Positions 17,264 to 24,605 of a DNA stretch of 64,000 bases are shown piece after piece. The notes beneath the pieces are model-generated. The model saw only the letters and a program-made list of their open reading frames with translations, did not search any database and was not told the origin of the DNA. The translations under genes and the position numbers were made by a program. The DNA is from Edaphobacter modestus (GTDB lineage: Bacteria > Acidobacteriota > Terriglobia > Terriglobales > Acidobacteriaceae). Positions within the stretch are counted from its first letter, which is position 1; each line of letters begins with the position of its first letter. The stretch is from NCBI RefSeq assembly GCF_004217555.1, contig NZ_SHKW01000002.1, positions 310,001 to 374,000 on the forward strand. The letters are read 5' to 3'.

Positions 17264-17725
17264 TTACGCGTAGGTTTGCGCTTTTTGAATGAGACCAAGT
17301 TGAGTGAGCGCAGTGACGCCATCGTCCAGCCCGATCTCTTCCGCGATCTTGCCATCCTGGATGCGCAGGACCGTCGTTCCGGTGAAGTGCATCTTGCGGC
17401 CAGTATTGGCGGGCAGAGATCCCATCAGGAAATCGCTGAAGGCGGGACCTGTATGGGCGCCGCCACCTTCCCAACGACCAACAACATAGTCGCCTTCGGC
17501 AATGAGGTCTGCCGCGCCCCAGAAGTTGAGGTCCGGGAATGCCTCGCGGAACCCAGTCATGAATGCCTTGATATCCTCGTGACCGCGGCGCGGCTCGTGT
17601 AGAGAATACTGAAGCAGCATGTCAGGGGCGGCGAGTTCATCGACGATGTTGAGGTCCACTTTGGACCCCCAAAAAGCGGTGAACCAACGACCTACGAGAG
17701 CCTTGTTCTGTTCTTCCTTCGACAT
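17264..17725 (-). CDS. SnoaL-like ester cyclase family protein, no leader
   Basis: 153 residues: MSKEEQNKALVGRWFTAFWG ... DIKAFMTGFREAFPDLNFWG ... HFTGTTVLRIQDGKIAEEIGL. It is a close paralogue of the mature part of the protein at 11758 but lacks the Tat leader, so it should be cytosolic. SnoaL-like proteins adopt an NTF2 fold and catalyse varied reactions; the substrate is unknown. It has its own upstream Ada-type promoter on the minus strand, placed between it and alkA. Confidence 0.87.
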   Translation of the reverse strand: MSKEEQNKALVGRWFTAFWGSKVDLNIVDELAAPDMLLQYSLHEPRRGHEDIKAFMTGFREAFPDLNFWGAADLIAEGDYVVGRWEGGGAHTGPAFSDFLMGSLPANTGRKMHFTGTTVLRIQDGKIAEEIGLDDGVTALTQLGLIQKAQTYA

Positions 17726-17779
17726 GTTTTTTATCCTTATGAGCGAAATTGCAGACAGACTATGCTGCTCTGCAAATCG

Positions 17780-17831
17780 ACCCTAAAGACAAGACCTGTG
17801 GAAGGGCACTCCGAATCTTGCTTTCAAATTC
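17780..17831 (-). promoter_or_regulatory. Ada-type box and promoter of the second SnoaL-like gene
   Basis: Minus strand: AAT-TTGAAA-GCAA, then GATTCGGAGTG (complement of 17807-17831), 21 nt, then TAGGGT. The start codon lies 81 nt further. The box is identical to that at 14036 over its whole length. Confidence 0.72.
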
Positions 17832-17877
17832 AGAAGGCAGCGTCGGTCCGCGCGGGAGCCCCCAAGAGCTTGTTCGA

Positions 17878-18495
17878 CTACTTCAATCGCCAAAGATACC
17901 AAGCTGCCAATGTACGGTATGGACTCCATCGATGTCCGAACTTCTCCATCTCCTTCTTCGTGGGTGCCACAGGGATGGATTTGAGACGGCGATATCCCTC
18001 GCGCACGCCGAAGTCATCGGCGGGTAGCACATCCATGCGCTCCAACGTATAGATCAAGAGCATCTCTACAGTCCATCGGCCAATGCCTTTCAGACTCGTG
18101 AGTCTTGCGATCAATTCGTCGTCGGTCATGTGCTCAGCGTCGTCACGGAGTGGCACAAGACCGGTGAGACTGCCTTCTGCGATGGCGCGAAGCGTCTCGA
18201 CCTTTCGCGCCGAGAATCCGCAGGCGCGGAGTTCCGAAACGTCTGCGGCGAGAAGTTGTGCGGCACCCGGAAATCTGTTTGAACCGAATAATGCCAGTAG
18301 CTTTCCGAGAATCGCATCTCCGGCCTTAGCGTGGAGCTGTTGATAGGCAACGGCGCGAATCAATGCCTCGTATGGCTCACGGTCCGGCCTTGGCTTGTGC
18401 GTGCATTCACCGATATCTGAGACCAATCGCGCCCAATCCTGGTCGATTGAAGCAAGAAATGCCGCTCCTTCTTTGTATAGAGACTCACTTTGCAT
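17878..18495 (-). CDS. alkA: DNA-3-methyladenine glycosylase II (AlkA family)
   Basis: 205 residues, the short form without the TBP-like N-terminal domain of E. coli AlkA. ALIRAVAYQQLHAKAGDAI begins the HhH-GPD core, LTSLKGIGRWTVEMLLIY is the helix-hairpin-helix and MDVLPADDFGVREGYRRL supplies the catalytic Asp. It excises alkylated purines from DNA. It is divergent from ada. In the 184 bp between them both box-like sequences point toward ada, so whether alkA itself is Ada-controlled is not clear from the sequence. Confidence 0.93.
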   Translation of the reverse strand: MQSESLYKEGAAFLASIDQDWARLVSDIGECTHKPRPDREPYEALIRAVAYQQLHAKAGDAILGKLLALFGSNRFPGAAQLLAADVSELRACGFSARKVETLRAIAEGSLTGLVPLRDDAEHMTDDELIARLTSLKGIGRWTVEMLLIYTLERMDVLPADDFGVREGYRRLKSIPVAPTKKEMEKFGHRWSPYRTLAAWYLWRLK

Positions 18496-18537
18496 GAGAC
18501 AAGCATAAGGCTTGCAGCCACCGCGCAGGAGGACTGG

Positions 18538-18550
18538 AATTCAAAAGCAA
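18538..18550 (+). promoter_or_regulatory. Weak Ada-type box between alkA and ada
   Basis: AAT-TCAAAA-GCAA keeps both core elements, but CGGAGTG is degraded to GCGTCATG and no TANNNT stands at the expected distance. It could be an auxiliary site for ada or alkA, or chance. Confidence 0.3.
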
Positions 18551-18602
18551 GGTGCGTCATGGTTGCCATAACAGAGGGCGAATGAGACTTGCGGAGGAAT
18601 GT

Positions 18603-18653
18603 GGATTTGAAAGCAAGAAGCGGAGTGTTCTCTATCTTCAGCGTCGATAAAGT
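18603..18653 (+). promoter_or_regulatory. Ada-type box and promoter of the ada operon
   Basis: GAT-TTGAAA-GCAA (18604-18616), then GAAGCGGAGTG ending at 18627, 20 nt, then TAAAGT (18648-18653). The ada start follows at 18680. This is the expected autoregulated promoter and anchors interpretation of the other copies. Confidence 0.78.
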
Positions 18654-18679
18654 TGTTCCAGAAAGAGAGGAACGCAGCT

Positions 18680-19759
18680 ATGACAAGGTCTTCAAAGATC
18701 GAGGAACTGGCGAAGGCAACATTGAGCGATCCGCGATGGTCTTCGATTGTGGCTCGCGATGGCTCTGCGGATGGGAAGTTTTACTACGCAGTGGCGACGA
18801 CGGGGGTCTATTGCAGGCCCGCCTGTGCAGCCCGACTGGCTCGCCCGGAAAACGTGAAGTATTTCGAGAGTTGCGAGGCAGCCGAGAAAGCGGGATTTCG
18901 CCCCTGCAAGCGATGCAAGCCGAATCAGGCCAGCATTGCCGAAGAGAACGCAAAGCGAATTGCCAAAGCTTGTCGCCTGATCGAGAGGTCGGAGGAAGTG
19001 CCCTCGCTCGCCGGGCTAGCGAAGCACGCTGGCATGAGCGTGTATCACTTCCATCGCACATTCAAGGCCATCACTGGCCTCACACCGAATAACTACGCCA
19101 CAGCCCACCGCGGCCAACGCGTGAGGAACTCACTGGAAAGGAGCAACACCGTGACTAACGCAATTTATGAAGCTGGCTTCAATTCGAGTGGCCGGTTCTA
19201 CGAAAACACTAACAACGTCCTTGGCATGACGCCTTCGCAGTTTCGCGACGGCGGAGCCGATACCGACATCTTCTTCGCCATCGCTCAGTGCTCACTGGGA
19301 TCGATCCTGGTGGCGCAGAGCAAGAAGGGTGTGTGCTCCATCCTCATCGGAGATGATCCGATCTTGCTGGTACGAGACCTGCAAGACCAGTTCCCGAAGG
19401 CCAACCTGATCGGAGACGAACCTGGCTACGAGGATGTCGTCGCGAAGGTTGTCGGAATGATCGAGCATCCTGGAATCGGCCTTGACCTACCGCTCGACAT
19501 TCGAGGAACGGCCTTCCAACAGCGAGTCTGGAAGGCTCTTCAGCAGATTCCGCCCGGCTCGACTGCGACGTACACCGACATCGCGAAGAAGATCGGAAAG
19601 CCGAAGGCCGTTCGCGCAGTGGCTCAGGCATGTGCCTCGAATGTCCTCGCGGTGGCGATCCCTTGCCACCGGGTCATCAGAACGGACGGTGCGCTTTCCG
19701 GTTATCGCTGGGGCGTCGAGCGCAAGAGCGCGCTGCTCGAAAGAGAGGCGCACGCATGA
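18680..19759 (+). CDS. ada: Bifunctional Ada: methylphosphotriester sensor, AraC activator and O6-methyltransferase
   Basis: 359 residues from the ATG at 18680 behind AGAGAGG. Three regions are complete: the N-terminal zinc domain with four Cys (TTGVYCRPACAARL and GFRPCKRCKP), where the first Cys accepts the phosphotriester methyl; an AraC-type helix-turn-helix region (GLAKHAGMSVYHFHRTFKAI, AIYEAGFNSSGRFYENTN); and the methyltransferase domain with GTAFQQRVWKALQQIPPGST and the acceptor motif IPCHRVIRTDGALSGYRWG. The methylated protein activates transcription from A/B-box promoters. Its stop overlaps the next start (ATGA), so it is co-translated with the oxygenase and alkB. Confidence 0.96.
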   Translation: MTRSSKIEELAKATLSDPRWSSIVARDGSADGKFYYAVATTGVYCRPACAARLARPENVKYFESCEAAEKAGFRPCKRCKPNQASIAEENAKRIAKACRLIERSEEVPSLAGLAKHAGMSVYHFHRTFKAITGLTPNNYATAHRGQRVRNSLERSNTVTNAIYEAGFNSSGRFYENTNNVLGMTPSQFRDGGADTDIFFAIAQCSLGSILVAQSKKGVCSILIGDDPILLVRDLQDQFPKANLIGDEPGYEDVVAKVVGMIEHPGIGLDLPLDIRGTAFQQRVWKALQQIPPGSTATYTDIAKKIGKPKAVRAVAQACASNVLAVAIPCHRVIRTDGALSGYRWGVERKSALLEREAHA

Positions 19760-20529
19760 AAGCGTTATTCGATAACGAAAGGCTGGCCTCGAAGGGGGCC
19801 AGCCTGCCACTCCCCGACGCAGCGCAGGCCGTCTCACAAGTCGAGTCGCTTGATTGGCAGAGCATCACAGACAGCCTGAACGACTCGGGCAATGCGCTGC
19901 TGAAGAACGTTCTCACATCGCAGGATTGCGCTGCTCTGGCGAGCATGTACGGGGATGACGGGCACTTTCGGAGCCGCGTGGTCATGTCACGACATGGTTT
20001 CGGTCGTGGTGAATACAAATACTTCAGTTATCCGCTGCCGGACATCCTGCAAGGCTTGCGTAGCTCGCTCTACGAGAGACTGGCTCCCGTCGCGAATCTC
20101 TGGAATCAGCAAATGGGTATCGAGACCCGATATCCCGCGAAGCACGCGGACTTTATCGAACGCTGCCACGACGCAGGACAACTACGGCCAACGCCTCTGC
20201 TGCTGCAGTATGGCGTCGGCGACTACAACTGCTTGCACCAAGACCTCTATGGCGAGCACGTCTTTCCGATCCAGGTAGCCTTTCTTCTCTCCGAGCCGGA
20301 GAGGGACTTCACGGGCGGCGAGTTCGTTCTTACCGAACAGCGTCCTAGGATGCAAACCCGACCGGAAATTGTGCCACTACGTCAGGGAGATGCTGTGGCC
20401 TTTGCCGTGCATCATCGCCCAGTGCAGGGGACTCGGGGAACATATAGGGTCAACCTTCGGCATGGCGTGAGTCGTTTGCGGTCGGGACAGCGTTACACGG
20501 TCGGCGTCATCTTCCACGACGCCAATTAA
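19756..20529 (+). CDS. 2OG-Fe(II) oxygenase between ada and alkB
   Basis: 257 residues from the ATG at 19756, which overlaps the ada stop by four bases; the longer upstream frame lies inside ada and is rejected. NCLHQDLYGEHVFPIQVAFLL provides the HxD pair, and FVLTEQRPR, FAVHHRPVQ (distal His) and YRVNLRHGVSRL (2OG-binding Arg) complete a prolyl-hydroxylase-like double-stranded beta-helix. It is clearly distinct from the AlkB that follows 10 bp later. Its place between two repair genes suggests a repair or damage-response substrate, which is inference only. Confidence 0.88.
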   Translation: MKALFDNERLASKGASLPLPDAAQAVSQVESLDWQSITDSLNDSGNALLKNVLTSQDCAALASMYGDDGHFRSRVVMSRHGFGRGEYKYFSYPLPDILQGLRSSLYERLAPVANLWNQQMGIETRYPAKHADFIERCHDAGQLRPTPLLLQYGVGDYNCLHQDLYGEHVFPIQVAFLLSEPERDFTGGEFVLTEQRPRMQTRPEIVPLRQGDAVAFAVHHRPVQGTRGTYRVNLRHGVSRLRSGQRYTVGVIFHDAN

Positions 20530-20538
20530 CGGAGAACC

Positions 20539-21192
20539 ATGAACACGTCATTGTTTGAGATTGAATCCTCGAAGCCTCTCCCGAAAGATGTCTTCGGCGT
20601 GGGCACGGCAGTCTTATCTGGCTTTGCGTTGAGCGTTGAGAGCGAATTGCTCTCTTCGCTCAAGGGCATCGCCGAGAGATCGCCCTTTCGCAACATGGTC
20701 ACGCCAGGCGGATTCCGCATGTCCGTGGCCATGACGAACTGCGGTAGGTATGGTTGGGTGACGGATAGAACTGGCTATCGGTATGACCATATCGACCCAG
20801 AGACGCGGCAGCCCTGGCCGGATATGCCCGCGTCGTTTCTCCAACTCGCTGTGGCCTCTGCGGAAGCAGCAGGCTTCCCAGCCTTCTCCCCCGATGCTTG
20901 TTTGATTAACCGATACGAGCCGGGTGCGCGACTGTCGTTGCATCAGGACCGCAACGAGCGCGACTTTAGCCAACCTATTGTCTCTGTTTCGCTCGGATTG
21001 CCCGCCATGTTTCTCTTCGGAGGGCTGGAGCGGGTGGACAAAACACAGCGCATCCGCATCGTCCACGGAGACGTGCTTGTGTGGGGAGGCCCCGCGCGGC
21101 TCCGATATCACGGCATTGCTCCCTTGCGTCATGGAGAGCACGACTTGGTCGGCTCCATTCGCTACAACCTTACATTTCGCAATGCGGGCTAA
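20539..21192 (+). CDS. alkB: DNA oxidative demethylase AlkB
   Basis: 217 residues. The AlkB order is complete: NRYEPGARLSLHQDRNERDF with the HxD iron ligands, SVSLGLPAMFLFGGLER, DVLVWGGPARLRYHGI with the distal His, and SIRYNLTFR with the 2OG-binding Arg. WPDMPASFLQLA and MTNCGRYGWVTDRTGYRY match the substrate lid. It oxidatively removes methyl groups from 1-meA and 3-meC. It is third in the ada operon, 10 bp after the oxygenase. Confidence 0.96.
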   Translation: MNTSLFEIESSKPLPKDVFGVGTAVLSGFALSVESELLSSLKGIAERSPFRNMVTPGGFRMSVAMTNCGRYGWVTDRTGYRYDHIDPETRQPWPDMPASFLQLAVASAEAAGFPAFSPDACLINRYEPGARLSLHQDRNERDFSQPIVSVSLGLPAMFLFGGLERVDKTQRIRIVHGDVLVWGGPARLRYHGIAPLRHGEHDLVGSIRYNLTFRNAG

Positions 21193-21232
21193 AAGAAACC
21201 ACAAGCACGAACCGCATGGCAACCGGAAAGGA

Positions 21233-21460
21233 ATGACTATGTGCCGCTACATCAGCAAGCCTGATAAAGTTCAGACGCGTAACTCGAATGGTGAGCGTTC
21301 AGTATCGGACCGCACCATCGTTCTTGACCTACTTGCGAGCTGCTCCCAAATGGGGCTCGGGGTTCTCGAAGAGATCCCAAACCTCGGTTCGCAATTCTTT
21401 AGTTTGCGGTCCGGCGAAGTTTTTTGGTTGGGAGAGGACAAGATCACCCGAATCAAATAA
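21233..21460 (+). CDS. Small protein of unknown function after alkB
   Basis: 75 residues (MTMCRYISKPDKVQ ... VLEEIPNLGSQFFSLRSGEVFWLGEDKITRIK). GGAAAGGA stands directly in front of the ATG and the gene lies 40 bp after alkB, so it could end the ada operon. No known domain is recognised; the C-terminal half looks like a small beta-rich fold. It is reported because of position and ribosome site. Confidence 0.45.
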   Translation: MTMCRYISKPDKVQTRNSNGERSVSDRTIVLDLLASCSQMGLGVLEEIPNLGSQFFSLRSGEVFWLGEDKITRIK

Positions 21461-21563
21461 GGGACAATCGAATTCGAGAACACCGTCGCATTTCAATGTG
21501 CCCTCGCATCCGAGTGTTGTGCCCTCGGGGAATTTTGGCTCTGTTGCATTAACTCAAAATTAG

Positions 21564-21803
21564 CTTCCCGGCAATAACGCCTACAGCAAAGAGGCAAAGG
21601 CAGCTGCAGCAGAGTTCTTAAAAATGGAAGGCGTGAGTACCATCATCGCCCATCAGGAGATTTCTAACCGCGCTGAGATGGTTCGCGCTTACTCAGACGG
21701 AAAGACCGTCTTCGAGTATGGCCGTCGCCGTGGCGTATCTTGCAACGAATTCACTAACCTGACTGAGGAGGTAGCCGCATGTCTGCACGCGGTAACGGCA
21801 TGA
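21564..21803 (+). pseudogene. ParA-like partition ATPase, C-terminal fragment
   Basis: Open frame without a start: NNAYSKEAKAAAAEFLKMEG ... ISNRAEMVRAYSDGKTVFEYGRRRG ... FTNLTEEVAACL. This resembles the C-terminal part of ParA-type ATPases carried by plasmids and integrative elements. The Walker motifs are missing, so the element's left part is gone. Its end overlaps the following small gene by 25 bp, the usual parA/partner arrangement. The family call rests on the pattern and position. Confidence 0.55.
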
Positions 21804-22216
21804 TGGCCGTAATTGGTAAGCCTGGACCTGGCAATCTAAATGATGCGCTGGAAAAGATAATGCTCTCGAGTGACCCTGCGAGCCCGGTTCCTGAGGGCCC
21901 GGCTGAGGTCGAAGCCGCCGCACCCATCCCGGAGGCCCCCATCGAAAAACTGGCAGTAGCCCCTCGCGTGAAAGCAGGGAAGGGAAGTGCACTATCCGGC
22001 GGAATCCTGGGAGAGCTCACTGCACAACAGAAGCGGCCTCGCGTCAAAGTCACGCTCAACACCAGAATCGATGATTTCATAGACGAAGCCATCAATAAGA
22101 CTCTTCGCGACCTTGCCGAGAGGGGTTATTCGGACATTACGAAGGAGTCTATTGTTAACCTGAGTCTGGTTCGTGGTCTCAATCTGACACCTCCGGAGGG
22201 CTGCGAGTTACTCTAA
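21779..22216 (+). CDS. Small ParB-like/ribbon-helix-helix partner protein
   Basis: 145 residues. The first half is a Pro/Ala/Glu-rich low-complexity linker (PASPVPEGPAEVEAAAPIPE). The second half (RVKVTLNTRIDDFIDEAINKTLRDLAERGY) looks like a ribbon-helix-helix DNA-binding motif. Overlap with the ParA fragment supports a partition partner. A terminator hairpin follows. Confidence 0.6.
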   Translation: MSARGNGMMAVIGKPGPGNLNDALEKIMLSSDPASPVPEGPAEVEAAAPIPEAPIEKLAVAPRVKAGKGSALSGGILGELTAQQKRPRVKVTLNTRIDDFIDEAINKTLRDLAERGYSDITKESIVNLSLVRGLNLTPPEGCELL

Positions 22217-22237
22217 AGGGGTGAGCACTAGTGCGCG

Positions 22238-22269
22238 GCATCCCGTTCGCCAGTGGCGCGGCGGGATGC
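22238..22269 (+). terminator. Hairpin terminator after the ParB-like gene
   Basis: GCATCCCG at 22238-22245 pairs perfectly with CGGGATGC at 22262-22269 and is followed by TCTCTATTT. The weak T-run makes it a moderate call. Confidence 0.5.
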
Positions 22270-22395
22270 TCTCTATTTAGAGTAATTTGCCATCCGTAGA
22301 CATACAACACAGCCGACCTTAAATTCGGCGTGAAAGAGCCGATCTTGGTTGAACGTAGGTGCTACCTTTGCACCATCCTCAGTCTAGCACAATTT

Positions 22396-22427
22396 TGCGT
22401 GTTACACGCAGAAATGCGTGATATACT
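22396..22427 (+). promoter_or_regulatory. Operator palindrome and -10 of the toxin-antitoxin operon
   Basis: Perfect 15-bp palindrome TGCGTGTTACACGCA at 22396-22410, a further half-site TGCGTG at 22415-22420, and a TATACT -10 element at 22422-22427, all just upstream of the Xre-type antitoxin. Such repeats are typical autoregulatory sites for HTH antitoxins. Confidence 0.6.
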
Positions 22428-22447
22428 CAAGATTGTGGAGGGTTCCC

Positions 22448-23167
22448 ATGGAAACCGTAGCTCACAGACAAGAGTTAACTGTTTGGGCTGACGCCAGCGT
22501 CCTGGCTGAAGCCAAAGATCTCTTCTCGCATTTCGAAGCGGCAATACGCCCCATCCCGAAGACTTGCCATTCCGAGGATGTGCCGAAAAGCAAGGTGTCG
22601 GTCGTCTATCTGAAACATTCCGAACCGAGGAAAGACCATATCTCTTTTCTGGAGTGCTTCAAGAGTCCGAAAGTTGAATTCCTTTTGTTCTACATGCCTC
22701 ACGACTCCTCGAGTTTGGCCTTTCGATGGGGACAAATGGTTGGTAAGGAGTGCGTCGCTAAAACAGACTGGGCGTTCAACTTCCAACATCTGAAACAAAT
22801 CTTGCGATTGCGAAATGTAATCGCACACCCTGTGAAGGATGCCCAGGGCGAGGTTGATTTGGCCGTCGCCCGAAAACGATGGGGGCTTACCCAAGAACAA
22901 ATGGCGAAGGCTCTGAATGTCGCTCCCCGAACGATTCAAAATTGGGAGAGTGGGATAGGGACAAGCCAGATGGCCAAGAAGACCCAAGATCTCAAGGAAC
23001 TTCTGCAATTGATGGACGAGTTTGTGATCGCGCCGAAAGAACAGGAGTGGCTGCAGACACCCCTGCCGGCAATCCGGAACCAAACGCCTGCTCAAGCAAT
23101 CGTGGACGGGAAGATGCGAGACATCATCGTTGAATTCCTGCGACTCGGAGAAGGGCAGCCTGTTTGA
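22448..23167 (+). CDS. Xre/MbcA-ParS-type antitoxin with long N-terminal domain
   Basis: 239 residues, start behind GGAGGG. Residues about 138-185 are an Xre helix-turn-helix (KRWGLTQEQMAKALNVAPRTIQNWESG). The C-terminus (WLQTPLPAIRNQTPAQAIVDGKMRDIIVEFLR) is the Xre/MbcA/ParS toxin-binding region that pairs with RES toxins. The first about 130 residues (LTVWADASVLAEAKDLFSHF ... KVEFLLFYMPHDSS) are not a domain I recognise, and most RES antitoxins are about half this length. It should repress its own promoter and neutralise the RES protein encoded next. Confidence 0.8.
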   Translation: METVAHRQELTVWADASVLAEAKDLFSHFEAAIRPIPKTCHSEDVPKSKVSVVYLKHSEPRKDHISFLECFKSPKVEFLLFYMPHDSSSLAFRWGQMVGKECVAKTDWAFNFQHLKQILRLRNVIAHPVKDAQGEVDLAVARKRWGLTQEQMAKALNVAPRTIQNWESGIGTSQMAKKTQDLKELLQLMDEFVIAPKEQEWLQTPLPAIRNQTPAQAIVDGKMRDIIVEFLRLGEGQPV

Positions 23168-23191
23168 CGTTGAGACAAAGCGGAGCTCGAT

Positions 23192-23740
23192 CTGATTGCG
23201 GCTTGGACCGACAAGGCCAAGCCGCACAGGGGTGTTTACTTTCGGAGCGTCAGCTATACCTTCATGAGACCCGAGACAGTCCTTGACGGGGCAGGAGCCG
23301 CGGCCCACGGTGGCCGCTTTGCTTCGCCGGGCACCGCTGCCGTCTACTTGTCCGAGTCCGATGCTGTCGCCACCAGCGAGGTCACTGGCCGAAAGAAGCG
23401 GTTGGGAGGCGCCGCTCTCATCAATGTCGACAAGTACCCTCGCGTCGTATTCGCTGTTGGATTTGATCTCACGCGGGTGCTCGATCTGACCCAACATCCT
23501 CTGCCCAGAGGGATGGGAGCCATCCGGGACAAATGTCTCGGTGAAGATCTTCTCCCGTCGCAGCAATTCGGCGACGTATTGGTGGCGCAAGGCATCGAAG
23601 GCTTGCGATTTCCCAGCCAAGCTGGTCTTGGAGTGAACCTCGTTGTCTACAAGAAATGCTGTTATCCCAACGCACTCAAGATCGAGAACGAAGCAGCCTT
23701 GCGAGCCACTATCGCCGCGATCGCGAGATCGATCAAGTAG
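23192..23740 (+). CDS. RES-domain toxin, start codon unclear
   Basis: GVYFRSVSYTFMRPE, HGGRFASPGTAAVYLSESDAVATSEV and GLRFPSQAG follow the RES (NAD+-degrading) toxin plan, with the conserved Arg, Tyr and Glu present. The frame is open from 23174 but the only ATG (23264) lies after the conserved Arg. CTG at 23192 or ATT at 23195 are the only near-cognate starts before it, so either a rare start is used, or translation is coupled to the antitoxin stop at 23167, or an indel has removed the start. Family members deplete NAD+ when the antitoxin is lost. Confidence 0.72.
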   Translation: MIAAWTDKAKPHRGVYFRSVSYTFMRPETVLDGAGAAAHGGRFASPGTAAVYLSESDAVATSEVTGRKKRLGGAALINVDKYPRVVFAVGFDLTRVLDLTQHPLPRGMGAIRDKCLGEDLLPSQQFGDVLVAQGIEGLRFPSQAGLGVNLVVYKKCCYPNALKIENEAALRATIAAIARSIK

Positions 23741-23805
23741 AGTGCTCGGACAGAGCACCTCCAGAATGCACCGTTTCCAGCCCTCAGATGTTTATGAGAC
23801 TGGTA

Positions 23806-23833
23806 GGTGGATGAGCCGATGGGCTCATCCACC
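23806..23833. terminator. Bidirectional hairpin between RES toxin and ssb
   Basis: GGTGGATGAGCC pairs perfectly (12 bp) with GGCTCATCCACC around a 4-nt loop, midway between two convergent genes. There is no T-run, so terminator function is inferred from strength and position. Confidence 0.5.
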
Positions 23834-23843
23834 CTGGCCGACG

Positions 23844-24216
23844 CTACTCGTCGTCGGCTCCGTCAGAAGGGTCATCGGCGGCTTCAACTTTCGAGAGCCG
23901 CTTCATGCCGATGGCGTGGATCTCGGCGATCCGGTGTTTGAAGGTGGTCCCATTGACCTCATCCTCTACCTCGCGATACCTGAGAATGCCTTCCAGGGTG
24001 ACGAGCTGCCCCTTCTGGAGAGTCTTGGCGAACTTCGAGAGATTCCTCCAGGCATAGACGCGGTGCCACTCGGTGCGGGTCTCGTATTCGCCTTTGTCGT
24101 TCTTCCAGCTTTCCTGGGTTGCGATGTTGAGGATGACGTACTCTTTGTTGTTCTGAGCGGTTTTGGCTTCTGCGTTCTGTCCGAGGCGGCCGATGAGGAT
24201 GACTTTGTTTGAACAT
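23844..24216 (-). pseudogene. ssb: Single-stranded DNA-binding protein, frameshift at codon 3
   Basis: The frame NKVILIGRLGQNAEAKTAQN ... EWHRVYAWRNLSKFAKTLQKG ... VTLEGILRYREVED is a clear OB-fold SSB of about 120 residues. The ATG at 24216 is followed by TTCAAACAAAGTC; one A too many puts the start out of frame, whereas TTCAACAAAGTC would give MFNKVILIGR. The correct frame has a stop just upstream and no other start. The C-terminus (DPSDGADDE) is acidic but lacks the DxxPF tip. It belongs to the plasmid/integrative-element block with the primase. Confidence 0.78.
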
Positions 24217-24221
24217 GGTGT

Positions 24222-24605
24222 TTAGCTCCGTTTCTTTTGGTTTGTCCGCTGTCTGCGGTACATGCTTGCCCAACGGGTGTGCCGTCGCGACCCACTCCCT
24301 CGGCGACTGGATAGAATCTGCGGAAGGGGACCACAGCTTGCCTGGGGGCAGGAGTCCGCACCTCTTGAGAGGCGCGCAGCGGATTCTGGGAAGGAGAGCG
24401 TGCGTCCGAAGGGCGGGGGTGTCTTGAGCGCGGCACGCTGAACGCAGATAGAAAGGCAAACCAAAGGGAGCCTCCCTGTTCGACGGCTTTCCCTCATGAC
24501 GCGAGTAGCAAAAGCCAGCTCAGAGTCCAAAGAGCCGTCACTGACGCGCAGGAAGGAAGAACCATAAGGGAGAATCGCGACATCGAGGCTCATCGTCCGG
24601 TCCAT
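24222..24605 (-). CDS. Hypothetical protein overlapping the primase end
   Basis: 127 residues, start ATG 15 bases inside the primase gene behind CGAGGAG, suggesting translational coupling. The N-terminal part (MSLDVAILPYGSSFLRVSDGSLDSELAFATRVMRES) looks protein-like. The C-terminal half is Ser/Arg/Pro-rich and may be a read-through tail. No family is recognised. Confidence 0.35.
   Translation of the reverse strand: MDRTMSLDVAILPYGSSFLRVSDGSLDSELAFATRVMRESRRTGRLPLVCLSICVQRAALKTPPPFGRTLSFPESAARLSRGADSCPQASCGPLPQILSSRRGSGSRRHTRWASMYRRQRTNQKKRS

Noticed and set aside
22475..23758. 427-residue minus-strand frame
   Set aside because: Antisense to the toxin-antitoxin genes, which have clear domains and ribosome sites.
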